From: Pedobacter terrae
Lineage (GTDB): Bacteria; Bacteroidota; Bacteroidia; Sphingobacteriales; Sphingobacteriaceae
Length of the DNA: 64,000 bases
Assembly: GCF_900100705.1 (NCBI RefSeq)
Contig: NZ_FNCH01000022.1
Location: 1-64,000 of the forward strand
Reading direction: 5' to 3'
Part shown: positions 34,224 to 45,700 of the stretch, one piece after another
Layout: the number at the start of each line of letters is the position of its first letter
How positions within the stretch are numbered: position 1 is the stretch's first letter
Position numbers and translations under genes: made by a program
Notes under the pieces: model-generated
What the model saw: the letters and a program-made list of their open reading frames with translations, nothing else
The model's database searches: none
Told to the model about the DNA's origin: nothing

Positions 34224-35744
34224 TTAATTACCCCCATTAACCCAGTAATCATTCAGTTTCATAAATGGGTTATTGTTTAGCGCATTTTGGTTAATGGGCC
34301 AGGTCCAGGCACCACGACTAAATTTATCGGATGTGAGCACGTTGTAAGAATACTGGCTGTTCAAGATTCTCTTCGTTCTAACTAAATCGAAGTAATGATG
34401 ACCTTCGCCGATCAGCTCTCTTGAACGTTCGTAAAAGATAAATTCTTTAAGATCTCCGTTTGAGGAGGTATACGGAGAAGCACCAGCGCGCGCTCTTACC
34501 AGATTAACCAACCTTATGGCCTCAGCATCTTCATCTATATTGGCAAGCGCTTCTGCTGCCAGCAGGAGTTCTCCTCCATACCTAAAAATCATAAAGGTGT
34601 TATCTGGGTTGGCATCTTCCTCTCCTACTATAAAAGAGTTTTTGGCATATTTTAATAACATAAACTTACCATTGTCAGCAAAAATGTCTTCGTTAAACCA
34701 GGTAGTGATCCTTTTATCACTTCCATCCTGAAAAAGTTTTTGCATATACTCTCCCCTGTAATAAGCAAAACTTACGCGGTGGGTATACTCTGGTCTTTTG
34801 TACGGGTAATGCAAAAACATATCGGCAATAGGTGCAACGTTAAGTACAGCATCTCCATAATTTATACTCTGATAAAATTCGAACAAACTTTCATCTGAAC
34901 GCCCTTTAATCACTGTTGACCAATCTGAAATAGGCAATAACCGATAGGCGTTACTGGCAACCAATTCTTTTCCTAAATCTGCAGTAGCCTGATAATATTT
35001 TTTGGCATTAGCACCATCAAAACCTGCATTCCACATATTCATCTCCATCATTAAGGCAATGATACTGCCCCTACTTGCGCGAACACCTTTCAAAGCGGGA
35101 TCACTATAAGTAAATGGAATTTGATTTTTATAACTGTTTAAATCGGCAATACACTTATTTAATACGGATACAAAATTTTCGCGGGGTAAGGATGTAGAAT
35201 GAAAAGCATCAGTATAATAAACTACATCGCCAAATAACCGCACCATGGTAAAGTAACAAAGTGAGCGAATAAATGCAGCTTCAGCTTTAAATTGTCCTTT
35301 TTCTGTATCAGTGATGCCCGGAACACCCTCATCTAATTTTGCAATCAGGATATTGGCGCCCTGAATGGCCCTATAGTAACCGGTCCAATCTGTTATTCTG
35401 TCAAAATTGTAATAGTCCCAGGGTTGTCCTCTTCTGATCAGGTTTAACAGATCGTTTCTACCCAAAAACTCCACATATTCGCGGGACGGGGCATTATCAG
35501 ACTGGCTTTCGTGCAATACCTCGCCCGATCTGTATTCTCCAACTGCACCAACATAATGTGTTTCGTTTATTTTGCTGAAAACAATCCTCGACAGATCATA
35601 AATATTGGCAACAACATCCTCTTTAGTCTGGAAATAATTGTTTCCGGTTAATTTATCTAAAGGCTGTACGTTTAAAAACTTTTTACATGAAGGCAGGCAA
35701 AAACATGCTGCAATAACCAAAGTGTAAATAATAACTTTTTTCAT
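34224..35744 (-). CDS. SusD/RagB-family outer-membrane lipoprotein (second pair)
   Basis: A 506-residue lipoprotein (Cys20). SusD features are LNVQPLDKLTGNNYFQTKED at the N-terminus, AAFIRSLCYFTMVRLFGDVVYY in the helical scaffold, and YERSRELIGEGHHYFDLVRTKRIL near the end. It forms the lid of the SusC barrel encoded 11 bp upstream. The ligand is unknown. Sequence similarity to the SusD at 41173 is moderate, so the two pairs probably bind different parts or sizes of ligand. Confidence 0.93.
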   Translation of the reverse strand: MKKVIIYTLVIAACFCLPSCKKFLNVQPLDKLTGNNYFQTKEDVVANIYDLSRIVFSKINETHYVGAVGEYRSGEVLHESQSDNAPSREYVEFLGRNDLLNLIRRGQPWDYYNFDRITDWTGYYRAIQGANILIAKLDEGVPGITDTEKGQFKAEAAFIRSLCYFTMVRLFGDVVYYTDAFHSTSLPRENFVSVLNKCIADLNSYKNQIPFTYSDPALKGVRASRGSIIALMMEMNMWNAGFDGANAKKYYQATADLGKELVASNAYRLLPISDWSTVIKGRSDESLFEFYQSINYGDAVLNVAPIADMFLHYPYKRPEYTHRVSFAYYRGEYMQKLFQDGSDKRITTWFNEDIFADNGKFMLLKYAKNSFIVGEEDANPDNTFMIFRYGGELLLAAEALANIDEDAEAIRLVNLVRARAGASPYTSSNGDLKEFIFYERSRELIGEGHHYFDLVRTKRILNSQYSYNVLTSDKFSRGAWTWPINQNALNNNPFMKLNDYWVNGGN

Positions 35745-35755
35745 AATAAATATTT

Positions 35756-38700
35756 TTAGTTGCCTGTATTAAGTTCTAAGTTTAAACCAATGTTGTAGGT
35801 ACGTGGTACAGGGTAACCGTTAGAAATGTCGCGACCTAATGCGGTTACGTTTTCTGGATTTGGACCACTATACTTAGAAAATGTGATTAAGTTATTGGTA
35901 GAACCAAAGATCCTTAAATTGGCTAATCCGTACCTGCGGATCAGCTTCTTATCGAACATGTAAGACAGCGTTAAATTATTAATTTTCAGGTAGCTACCGC
36001 TTTCCTGCCATAAGGTTTGATCGGCTCTTAGCGGTTGAATATTCCCATACCGGGCAAAATCATAAGGGTATGGGTATTTAGCCACATCACCAGGACGCTG
36101 CCAGATATTTAAATCGCCTAACGGCACTACGGCATTTAATGCATAAGGATCTCTCATGATGGCAATACGATCAGCAAGTGCATTATTTAAGATTGTTCTA
36201 TCGGCTGTGTAACTGGCATACACGTTTAAGCCCCACTTTTTATACCTCATGGTGAGGGATAAACCGCCTGTAAACAAGGGTTGCGAGTTTCCGGTAATTT
36301 CATAATCTCTGCCATCCAGAATATAGTCGCCATTTACATCTTTCAAAATCGGGTCTCCACCGTAAAAGAAAGTATTGTTGGTTTGATACCTCTTTCCGGT
36401 AACCGGATCTACCGGTACATCTGCATCTGTTCTGTAAACGCCCTGGTTAATCCGTAAATAGTTTGACAGGGTATTTCTGCCTACACGGAAAACATTATGC
36501 TGCAGATAACCAGAACCATCAAAGCGGATATACTGTCCGTTATACTCTTCAGGCAATTTTAACAGCACATCGCGGTTATACGCACCGTTTATGGAAAAAG
36601 ATAAATCGAAATCCTTACTGGTAACGGCTTTTACAATTAAGTTTACCTCGGTACCATAGTTGGCGATACCCAAATCGTTACTTGCCAGTTTATTAAAACC
36701 TGTAGTATTTGATAAAACACGATCGAACAATAAATTATCTACCTTTTTGAAATAACTATCTACAACGATCGAGAATCTATTCAGGAAACCAATATCAAAA
36801 CCAATGTTGTATTGACTTGTGGTGGTTGGCTTTAAAGCCGGGTTTGGAATTAAATCGTAATCGATACCAATGGTTTGCGTGTTGTTGTAATTTCCATTCA
36901 GGTTATAAATACCATAAATACTCTGAAGATTACCTGTAGGTACAATATTTTGACCCCACGTTAACCTTAAACTACCATAGTCCAGCCATTTTTGATCAAT
37001 TAACCAGTTTTCTTTATTAAAATTCCACCTTAAACCTACTGAAGAGTTTTTAGAATATGGATTTTCTAAACCACTTGATGAAGTACCATCTAAACGGTAA
37101 GAGAACTCGGCTACATATTTTTTATCGTAATCGTACGATAGTGATCCTGCAAAAGAGGCAATTGTAGCATTTTTATAACTACTTAACACCCCGCCTCCTC
37201 TTGAGTAATAACCATCGTAACCGAGCGGCCCCTGAAGCTGATCATTTGGAATTCTTTCCTGCCTGCTTATGGATGATTGGGCACCGATTTTATAAATTTC
37301 GTTAAATGTATTGATAAAGAAATTATGCTTATCGCCCAATGTTTTAGCGTAGGTAATTGCATTCCTATTATACAACTGGAAATTTCTGCCGTTATAATCA
37401 TAAAGCTTGGCAAATGATCCATTGGCCGCAGCTGGTGTAAATGTGGTTTCGGTATCTGAAGTATAATCGTAACTCAAGGTGGAAGATGCTGCCAAACCTG
37501 GTATAAATTCGTAACGGGCATCGATATTTGCCCTTAAATTTCTGGAGTTATTATCATTCAGCGTTTGCAGAGCAGATAATACCCCACCAGAAGCCTGGTA
37601 AAAAGACGGAGGCGGTAAAAGTGTTGATGCCTGACCGTTTGCAGCTACCCCTGATTGAAGTAAGCCGGCACCGTTACCTTTATTCTGTTTTCCTACAGAG
37701 CCATTAACGAAACCGAAAAATCTAAATTTATCATTCGGTTTAAACTCCATGTTCATATTTAAATTGTAGCGATTATAGCCCGTGTTTTTAATTACTCCTT
37801 TTTCGGCATAATAGCCCATATTGGCCTTGTAATTAAATTTCTGGTCGCCACCATCTAAAGCCAGGTTATGACTCTGGTTAAACGTAGTTTGATAAAATAC
37901 ATCCTGCCAGTCGGTAGAATTATTCCAGTACGCATTTAAACTATCTGCAAGAAAAGGTGTATTGCTAATTCCCCTGATCTGATTGATATTTTCTGCGTTT
38001 AATATAATTTGCTGAATTTTTAACTGACGTTCAGAATTACCTCCTAATGTTTCGCGTAATTTAGGCGGAGCATTAACGAAGAAGTTCGATACATATTTAA
38101 TACGCGGCACTTTAGAGTTACCTCTTTTAGTGGTGATGATGATTACCCCATAAGCACCTCTGGATCCATACATGGACGTTGCCTGTGCATCTTTCAGGAT
38201 CTGGATGTTTTCAACATCTTCCTGAGGGATCAGCGAAAGTGGACTCACACCAGGACCTTGTGTTTGAAAACCAAACTCTGCTGCTCTATCTGCATCTAAA
38301 GGCACACCATCTATAATATACAATGGCGATGTAGGTTGTAAAAATGAATCGTTACCACTACCTGAAATGCTTAAACTGGATAAACCCCGAAGCTGTACCG
38401 ATCCCCTAAAACCTGGTGCACCGGTATTATTCTGGATATTTAACCCCGGCACTTTACCCTGTAAAAGGGTTTCAATGTTTGATACCGGAACATCCGAAAC
38501 ATCTTTACCGCTAAGCACCGTTACCGATCCAGCAGCTGTTTCTTTTGGCCTGTTTTGGTAAGCTACAATAATCACATCATTCAAATCTTTACGGTTCTCG
38601 CTAATGGTAACCGTAATATTGGTTTGACCGGTAATTTTGGCCGATGCGGTATTGTAACCTAAAAATTTAAACAATAGTGTTCCGCCAACAGGTACGTTAA

Positions 38701-38902
38701 CCGAAAATTTTCCATCGCCATTGGTCTGCGTTAAGCCTTTATTAGTGCTTTGCAAAACAACTGAGACGCCTGGCACCCCCTGTTTGGTATCTTTATCGAG
38801 TACCGTGCCATTTACAATAATATTTTTTTCTTGTGAATAGGCATTCGTACAACATATTATACATACAATAAGTAATGTATATAAAAGTATATTTCTTTTC
38901 AT
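35756..38902 (-). CDS. SusC/RagA-family TonB-dependent receptor (second pair)
   Basis: 1048 residues from the ATG at 38902 (MKRNILLYTLL). Signal peptide about 1-24 (TNAYSQ), carboxypeptidase-regulatory-like domain (about 28-110, NGTVLDKDTKQGVPGVSVVL), then the plug with DVIIVAYQNRPKETAAGSV, SVQLRGLSSLSISGSG and ILKDAQATSMYGSRGAYGVI. The C-terminus is RTYNIGLNLELNTGN. The in-frame ATG at 38923 would add 7 residues that do not look like signal. It imports an unknown glycan or glycopeptide across the outer membrane. Confidence 0.95.
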   Translation of the reverse strand: MKRNILLYTLLIVCIICCTNAYSQEKNIIVNGTVLDKDTKQGVPGVSVVLQSTNKGLTQTNGDGKFSVNVPVGGTLLFKFLGYNTASAKITGQTNITVTISENRKDLNDVIIVAYQNRPKETAAGSVTVLSGKDVSDVPVSNIETLLQGKVPGLNIQNNTGAPGFRGSVQLRGLSSLSISGSGNDSFLQPTSPLYIIDGVPLDADRAAEFGFQTQGPGVSPLSLIPQEDVENIQILKDAQATSMYGSRGAYGVIIITTKRGNSKVPRIKYVSNFFVNAPPKLRETLGGNSERQLKIQQIILNAENINQIRGISNTPFLADSLNAYWNNSTDWQDVFYQTTFNQSHNLALDGGDQKFNYKANMGYYAEKGVIKNTGYNRYNLNMNMEFKPNDKFRFFGFVNGSVGKQNKGNGAGLLQSGVAANGQASTLLPPPSFYQASGGVLSALQTLNDNNSRNLRANIDARYEFIPGLAASSTLSYDYTSDTETTFTPAAANGSFAKLYDYNGRNFQLYNRNAITYAKTLGDKHNFFINTFNEIYKIGAQSSISRQERIPNDQLQGPLGYDGYYSRGGGVLSSYKNATIASFAGSLSYDYDKKYVAEFSYRLDGTSSSGLENPYSKNSSVGLRWNFNKENWLIDQKWLDYGSLRLTWGQNIVPTGNLQSIYGIYNLNGNYNNTQTIGIDYDLIPNPALKPTTTSQYNIGFDIGFLNRFSIVVDSYFKKVDNLLFDRVLSNTTGFNKLASNDLGIANYGTEVNLIVKAVTSKDFDLSFSINGAYNRDVLLKLPEEYNGQYIRFDGSGYLQHNVFRVGRNTLSNYLRINQGVYRTDADVPVDPVTGKRYQTNNTFFYGGDPILKDVNGDYILDGRDYEITGNSQPLFTGGLSLTMRYKKWGLNVYASYTADRTILNNALADRIAIMRDPYALNAVVPLGDLNIWQRPGDVAKYPYPYDFARYGNIQPLRADQTLWQESGSYLKINNLTLSYMFDKKLIRRYGLANLRIFGSTNNLITFSKYSGPNPENVTALGRDISNGYPVPRTYNIGLNLELNTGN

Positions 38903-38923
38903 AATATTAACTTTATTGATCAA

Positions 38924-40015
38924 CTATTCGTTAGCAAATTTTGGGTTCTCATTTTTGAAATGAAAGACGATTTCCCAGTCGCCGGCCTTGTAAATAGCGA
39001 AATCGACACCGAAACTGCCCACGGTACGTGTACCCCCAAAACCAAGCCTGGAGTAACTCAGCTCTGCTTTTGCCCTCGATCCGCCCCTGGCGTAAGAGGT
39101 AGGGATTTCTACCAATGGAATAGGATAAGCAACATCATATTGAACATACTTGTCGGTTTTTTGGATATTGAAACCATGGATCATTTTATCCCAAACTGTT
39201 TCATTGAAAAACTTCGGATCAATCGGTAAAGAATCTGTGCCCAAAACTACAATGCGTAACGAATGTCCATTACCGCCTGAAGTTAGCGGACGGATATATA
39301 CAACTGCATCCTTTTTTTCATTGTTGCTCACTAGGTTTAAACTTGAAGTTGCACCAATTACATTATTTAGATAAGGGCGGATGTAATCTCTGCGTTTTTG
39401 ATCGAACGGAAAGTTAGGATCAGGAGCAGGCAAACCGGTATAGGCATTAAAATCATTCGATGGCTCGTACGGGCGCTCTCTGAAAGGCCTGATCTGAAAA
39501 TCTCTGATCAGACGCTCGCCACCCGTATTTTTAACTTTTACATCAAAAAAGCGGGTATCCTGAGAAAAGTTGGTACTATCAGTAGGGCGCGGTTTTAATA
39601 TCTGGTTAGTTGCAGATGGCCATAAGATGAACTCACCTGATGAACGTATTTCGAATATGGGATGCGTTTCGATTTTTCTTTTAGCCTCAATTTCAGCCAG
39701 ACTTTTTTCCAAGCCGGTATAAGGTGCTGTCCATACATAAGTTGGTGCTGTGGTAAAAAGATCGCTCACTGGCTTTCCATCACCAAACCTCACGTTTACA
39801 ATTTCGAACGTGATCGGATTGGTTGAATTATCACTGTTAAAGCCACCAATAAGGTTAGTTCTACCGATTATAGGCTCCAGAATTTTATTACTAAAATTCA
39901 CGTTGTTGCTCATATAATCTTTCTCATCAGGTAAATCGAAAATCTTTTTACAGCTGCTAAAAAGGGTTACAGTAAGTAAAAGGAGCGCAAAATATTTATA
40001 TATGATCAATTTCAT
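38924..40015 (-). CDS. DUF5007-like lipoprotein of a SusCD operon
   Basis: About 363 residues from the ATG at 40015 (MKLIIYKYFALLLL, lipobox SSC). It resembles the DUF5007 family of proteins found beside SusC/SusD pairs. Visible features are DLPDEKDYMSNNVNF after the lipobox, a middle region rich in aromatic and basic residues (FQIRPFRERPYEPSNDFNAY) and a beta-rich C-terminus ending WEIVFHFKNENPKF. No catalytic motif was recognised. It may be a surface binding or assembly protein. The in-frame ATG at 40051 is possible and would abut the upstream stop. Confidence 0.7.
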   Translation of the reverse strand: MKLIIYKYFALLLLTVTLFSSCKKIFDLPDEKDYMSNNVNFSNKILEPIIGRTNLIGGFNSDNSTNPITFEIVNVRFGDGKPVSDLFTTAPTYVWTAPYTGLEKSLAEIEAKRKIETHPIFEIRSSGEFILWPSATNQILKPRPTDSTNFSQDTRFFDVKVKNTGGERLIRDFQIRPFRERPYEPSNDFNAYTGLPAPDPNFPFDQKRRDYIRPYLNNVIGATSSLNLVSNNEKKDAVVYIRPLTSGGNGHSLRIVVLGTDSLPIDPKFFNETVWDKMIHGFNIQKTDKYVQYDVAYPIPLVEIPTSYARGGSRAKAELSYSRLGFGGTRTVGSFGVDFAIYKAGDWEIVFHFKNENPKFANE

Positions 40016-40051
40016 CGGGCTATTTATTTTAATGTTTTTATTTCCCATCAC

Positions 40052-41161
40052 TTATTTCGATTTGTTTATGGTAAACTCAGCCAGCTGGAAGGTGCCGCTA
40101 TTTCTAAGCTCGGTAATCACAATGCGGTAAAATTTGTAGGCAACCGTATTTGTACACCTAAATACCTTTTGCTGATATCTTTCCTCAAAGAAGAAGTTAG
40201 ACCTTCTATCCAGTTCTACCCAGTTAGTGCCATCCATTGAACCTTCGTAAGTCCACGCCTTTGGATCTCTCTCGTTGGCATCATTAGCAGATGTTAGGGT
40301 ATATACCGATGAAACAGCAGGTGTTTTAAGTTCAAACCTCATCCATAGTTCGCCCTGGAGGTCGGCCAGGAATTTAGTATGATCATCACCATCGATTACT
40401 TTTCTCGAATTTTCCCCACTGGTTATCCCTCCACCGTTTTCGCGGTTTGACGAAAATATACCGCCGATTTCGAGGTAAAGGTTTGGTGGTGGTGGTACAA
40501 ATGTTAACCGCGTAACGAATTCATTAAAGCCAAATATGTGATCGGCGCTGATTACATGCACAATACCATTCTTTGTTCTAATGTTATTTGATGATGTGGT
40601 ACTGGTTGCCCAGTTGCGAATAAATTTGCTTTTTTTGGTATTATCGAAATTAATAACCTCCGGTCCGGCACCAACTTGCCCAGAAGCCGATATTTTGGTT
40701 ACACTTGCATGCATGGGATAACCCACACGTACACTTTTTAAGTCTAAACCATCCTGAAGTTTTAATGAATCGGTTGTATTTTTACCTCTTATAATGTAGT
40801 ACGAGGTCATGGTATCTAACTGAACAGCATCAATGTTGGCCAAAAAAAGTGGATCCTTATCAGATAGTTTCCTCAAGGTATTTAAGTTCCGCAAAGCCAG
40901 TTGAAAGCTTGGATTACTTACTGCAAACAGGGTAACATTACTATCGGTTAATGTTTTTTTCAAACCCATTCTGTCAATCGCTACAATAAGCGAATCGAAA
41001 ACACCCGGTTTGCTTTTCAGGTACTCGTAAGTATTGCCAGAAAAAGTTACATTCTGATCTGGTGCATCATAAAACCCTCCATTTTTTTTGCAGGCCAGGT
41101 TAATGAGTGTTAGCAGCGATAAGATTGCCAATGCACCTATATATTTTATTGAATTTTTCAT
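40052..41161 (-). CDS. Lipoprotein with fasciclin (FAS1) and F5/8 type C domains
   Basis: 369 residues from the ATG at 41161, lipobox LINLAC. A FAS1 domain (about 40-230) has TLFAVSNPSFQLALR, YYIIRGKNTTDSLKL and the closing GIVHVISADHIFGF. It is fused to an F5/8 C domain (about 235-369: KVIDGDDHTKFLADLQ, YTLTSANDANERDPKAWTYEGSMDG, VAYKFYRIVI). The second domain is closely related to the one in the last operon gene. A start at 41173 would share one base with the SusD stop (TAATG). Likely surface adhesion or glycan binding. Confidence 0.87.
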   Translation of the reverse strand: MKNSIKYIGALAILSLLTLINLACKKNGGFYDAPDQNVTFSGNTYEYLKSKPGVFDSLIVAIDRMGLKKTLTDSNVTLFAVSNPSFQLALRNLNTLRKLSDKDPLFLANIDAVQLDTMTSYYIIRGKNTTDSLKLQDGLDLKSVRVGYPMHASVTKISASGQVGAGPEVINFDNTKKSKFIRNWATSTTSSNNIRTKNGIVHVISADHIFGFNEFVTRLTFVPPPPNLYLEIGGIFSSNRENGGGITSGENSRKVIDGDDHTKFLADLQGELWMRFELKTPAVSSVYTLTSANDANERDPKAWTYEGSMDGTNWVELDRRSNFFFEERYQQKVFRCTNTVAYKFYRIVITELRNSGTFQLAEFTINKSK

Positions 41162-41172
41162 ATCCGTGATCA

Positions 41173-42690
41173 TTAGCGCCAGTAAGCATTTTGGGTTAAT
41201 AAACTGTTTTGGGAAAGGAGTTTTCTGGATATCGGCCAGTAAATTCCGCCAGAATTAATGAGATTCATAAATTTGGCGTCGTTCTGTTTGATCTTATTAT
41301 AGCGGATCAAATCATACCATCTGGAACCTTCGCCTAAGAGTTCGCGATGGCGCTCCTCAAAGATTAGTTTTATAATATCGTCCTGAGTCAGATTGAAAGA
41401 GAACGTGGTACCTTCTTCAAACCTTCTTGCCTGAACACTTACCAATTCACTTAGCGCCCCATTTTGATCACCTAATACGGATAGTGCTTCAGCACGCAGC
41501 AAAACGATATCTTCTAAGCGGGTAAAAACCAGTGCACTGGTAAAATACCTGAAGTTAGGATCTGTTCCGCCACCCTGAATTACTTTGATTTTGCTAAAAA
41601 TCGGATACTTACCATTAATGTTGGTAAAATATCTTCCATCGTATTTGGCCTGCCCTAAGGTATCAACCGCAAACCTTTGATCTTTTGGAAGATTAAAATA
41701 TTTCAGGATCGAATCTTTTGGCAGGTAAATATCCGGAACCGACTTGGTCATCACCGGCTCGGCCAAAGTCAACTCTTCAATATGTCCGGTTGATGAACCA
41801 TCCACATGGCCATAATCGGAATTGAAACCGAACATTTGTCTGGTATTTTTATTATAGAAAAACCCATTTGAGTTTGATAAATCAGCACTTCCCGTAAAAC
41901 CGCCGGCGCTTCTGCCATAATTATCTTCAACAAATTTGGCATATTTAGAAACATTGGTATAATCGCCATTCCAGGCTGCCAAGTGAGCCAAGACTGCGTA
42001 TACCGTAACTTTTGTGGCTAAAGCACCGCCCCATCTTCCTGAAGTTTCATTATAATAATCAGTTGGCTGCTGCACATCGCCACCGCTGTAGATAAATGGA
42101 AGATCAGCTGCTGCCTTTAGCATTTCCTGTTCGGCCCAAGCTAAAATCCTTCCCTGGCTTTCGCGGGCTTTATTGGTAAATTTACCTTCATCTGATGAGG
42201 TAATGAACGGTACATCGCCCCAGATTCTCACCATGTAGAAATAAGCAAAAGCCCTTAAAAATCTGGCTTGAGCAATATCTACCGTCATGTTATTGCTTGT
42301 GTACCGCTTATCTGTTTCTTTTACATGCCCAACATTTTCCAGGAAAACATTGGCACCATTTACAATGGCGTAAAACCTTGTCCAATCAGATAGGGCCTCC
42401 ATTACAGGATATGCGGCATTTAAATTATTGCCGATTACCGCCTTTAAATCCTGTCTTTTCGGACTTAAAAACTCTCCCGTTCTTACATCACCATAAATCC
42501 AGTGACCATTGTTATCTGATAATGCAGCCCGGGTTAAAGCATATACACCCAAAATTCCAGATCGGGCATCCTCCACAGTATTCCAGGCATTTTTTTCCCC
42601 TACAACCCTGGTAGAATCGGTTTCTAACGCTTTATTACAGCCTGAAAAGGCTATTACAGCAACCAGTAGTGTGTAAAATATATTTTTCAT
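41173..42690 (-). CDS. SusD/RagB-family outer-membrane lipoprotein (first pair)
   Basis: 505 residues from the ATG at 42690 (MKNIFYTLLVAVIAFSGC, lipobox Cys18). The longer frames to 42723 or 42795 run back to, or into, the SusC stop region and lack signal character. SusD markers are GEKNAWNTVEDARSGILGVY, RFLRAFAYFYMVRIWGDVPF and ERHRELLGEGSRWYDLIRYNKI. It partners the SusC encoded immediately upstream. The ligand is unknown. Confidence 0.93.
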   Translation of the reverse strand: MKNIFYTLLVAVIAFSGCNKALETDSTRVVGEKNAWNTVEDARSGILGVYALTRAALSDNNGHWIYGDVRTGEFLSPKRQDLKAVIGNNLNAAYPVMEALSDWTRFYAIVNGANVFLENVGHVKETDKRYTSNNMTVDIAQARFLRAFAYFYMVRIWGDVPFITSSDEGKFTNKARESQGRILAWAEQEMLKAAADLPFIYSGGDVQQPTDYYNETSGRWGGALATKVTVYAVLAHLAAWNGDYTNVSKYAKFVEDNYGRSAGGFTGSADLSNSNGFFYNKNTRQMFGFNSDYGHVDGSSTGHIEELTLAEPVMTKSVPDIYLPKDSILKYFNLPKDQRFAVDTLGQAKYDGRYFTNINGKYPIFSKIKVIQGGGTDPNFRYFTSALVFTRLEDIVLLRAEALSVLGDQNGALSELVSVQARRFEEGTTFSFNLTQDDIIKLIFEERHRELLGEGSRWYDLIRYNKIKQNDAKFMNLINSGGIYWPISRKLLSQNSLLTQNAYWR

Positions 42691-42724
42691 CTCACTTGAT
42701 GTTTTGTTCGTTCTTGTTTTCATC

Positions 42725-45700
42725 TTATAGCTCCATTTTAACACCCAGGGTATACGTTCTCGGAATAGGTTGGCCATAACCGGTATCAACGCCATCGTAG
42801 CTAACCAGTTCGGGATCCTGACCAGTATAAGGCGTAATGGTAAAAATGTTGCTCACGGCACCGTACACGAAGAATTTGTTGATTTTGATATTTTTCTTAT
42901 TGAGTAAATTGCCGAGTTCATAACCCAATGAAACCTGTCTTAATTTTAAGAATGAAGCATTCTCCAGGAAGAGGTCCTGATCTGCACGATATGGGATTAC
43001 GGTGCTCCAAGGATTATAAAGCGGATATTTTGAGTAATCACCACGTTTCTCCCAGAAAGTAATTTCTTTCACAGAATTGATATCAGTGTTACCTTCGCGG
43101 TTAACAAAATCAAAACGGTTAGCCATCTCCTGGTTGATGAGCTTTCTTCCTAAATTAAAGTAGAAACTTGTACCTAAACTCCAATTGCCATATTTAAAGT
43201 TGTTATCAAAACCACCTGAAAGGGTTGGTAAAGAGTGACCTTTTAATACTTTATCATTATCATCGATGGTGTTATCTCCGTTTTGGTCTTTCCAGCGTGG
43301 GTCGCCAGCCTTTAAAACAATTCCTTTATATTTTAACTTTTGTCCATTAACGGTTGGTACATCTGCATCCGAAGTATAAATACCATTATTCTCCAGTAAC
43401 CAATATTGATCTACCGGTTGCCCAACTTTCAAAAACCTGTTGCTTACCACCAACTGATCCAATCCTCTAGGCAATGCTTTTAGTTCGTTAGCGTTGTGAT
43501 TAAAGTTTACGGCCGAATTCCAGGAGAATTTACTCTTTGCGATAACCTGGGCACTCACAGTAAAATCAATTCCCATGTTGTTTACAGACATGCCACTTTC
43601 TATGGCTTGTTTATAACCATATTCTGCATAAGCAGGGATTCCAATTAATTGGTTTTTATCGGTTTTACTGTAAAGATCAACTGAAACGTGAAGACGGTTT
43701 TTTAACATGGCCACATCAGCACCAATATTGAATTGATCTGAGTAAGACCACGGCACACCGTAACCTACCCAACCAAACTGGTAAGGACGGGTTAATACCC
43801 CGAAGGCGTTGTATCCTGGCACGGTTAAGTTACCTGTATAGCCAACTGACGCGGTATATTGTGGGCCTTGGGTATAATTATCGTAACTAAAGGTACGCCC
43901 CATTCTACCCACACTTGCACGCAATACCAAATCATCAACCAAGCTGTTACTTTTCAAAAATTCGTTTTTGAGATTCCAGGCGGCAGAAATGGTTGGCGAA
44001 TAAAACCAACGGCTTGTGGGTTGTGCGTTTGAAGAACCATCTAAACGTAATATGGCTGATAAGAAGTATTTATCGCTAAACGAATAATCGGCTTTTCCAT
44101 AAAAAGACAATAAGTTATCTTCTGTTTTATCTAAAAACCGGTAAGTTAATTCTCTAGGAAAGGCTACTGGTGTTAAATAACCACCGTTATCCGTACCATC
44201 GTCATTTTTAGGTTTAGAATCAAGCAAATTGATTTTAATATAATCGTTAACACCTTTATAAGCGTAGGCGTTACTGTATTTATAAATATCCCACTGCATG
44301 GATTGCCCTAAAGCAAAATGAAAATCGTGAACCTTATTCAGGTTTAAATCGTAAGTTACCTTGTTATCCATCATTAATCTTTGGCTAAAGCCATAATAGT
44401 TGGATGCATAACTATTCCCTTGCAAAAGCGTTCTGGCGTAGAATACATCTCTATAGCCTTCGCTGTAATCGGCATTAAAAGATGACACCACCTTAAACTG
44501 GCCAAAAATCCCTTCTAATTTGGCATACCCCTGAATGGAGTTTGTTTTGTTATCATCAAAACCTTTTTTGTACTGTTGCAGGTACGAACCATAGAAATCT
44601 TTATTAGGAGGGAGCGGCGCACTTAAATCAGGAAAATAATTAAGCTGTGCAAATCGGTCGCGCAGGGTCTTATTCCTATCGCGGTTTAATCGGTTCGCAT
44701 TAATCATAGTTGAAAACAGCAACCATTTGGTGGGCTTCATATTGATATTAAAAGTGGCGCTATAACGGTCGATACCCGTTTCATCAGCTACACCCTCACT
44801 TTTGGTATTACCCAAAGCAAACCTAAAGTTTGCCCTATCGGTACCGCCAGCAAGTGAAAAATTAATGCCATATACCAGCGCATTTTTATAGTATAAATCA
44901 GTCCAGTCTGATTTTCCGCTATATACATTATTAAGCGAATCGCTTAAATATACCGGATACTCTTCATCATCAGAATACCTGCCATTTGTAGTATACACAT
45001 CATAAAAGCGCTGTCTGAAACTATTTTCATACTTACCATTGATGGTATTTACGAATGGTTTTTGCACCATACCGATATACGAATTGAAAGATATAGCGCG
45101 ATATCTGCCAACTGCTGTTTTTGAGGTTAAAACAATTACCCCGTTTACACCTCTTGGCCCGTAAACTGACGTGGAAGCTAAATCTTTAAGCACCTCTACC
45201 GACGCAATATTATTCATATCGATACCGGCGAGTAAATTAGTAGCCGGACCAATCCTATTAAAATCGAATTGCTGTATATCAAAAGCAAAAGGATGCTCCC
45301 GTACCAAAGGAATCCCATCTAGAACCACCAGCGGCTGAGCATCGTACAAATCTTTTTTAGATAATAGTGGCATGGCAGCCCCTCTGATAAACATGTTCTG
45401 CATAGAACCGGGTTCGCCTGAAGGCTCCTGAACATACAGGCCAGCAAAATTACCCTTTAAATTTTGCTGCAATGAAATGGCCGGAAAGAGTGCCAGATCC
45501 CTGGTGTCTTTTTGTATACCTCCAGATAACTTGTTGTAAAGTGTTTTTTTCCTGATCTGTTCAAGACTATCTTTTTGTAAGGAGTCTTTTAACGATACGA
45601 TCTTTATTCTCGTTGTATCCTGAAAGATCAAATAATTAATTGTAAGGCCTTTATGATTTTTTTTGCCCGCAGCATAATTCGGTAAAACGTTTAACGTAAA

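Noticed and set aside
33467..34252. Longer start (34252) for the FAS1 lipoprotein
   Set aside because: It overlaps the preceding SusD stop, whereas the ATG at 34207 gives a clean lipoprotein signal.
41173..42795. Longer start (42795) for the first-pair SusD
   Set aside because: It runs into the SusC C-terminus on the same strand. The ATG at 42690 gives a normal lipobox.
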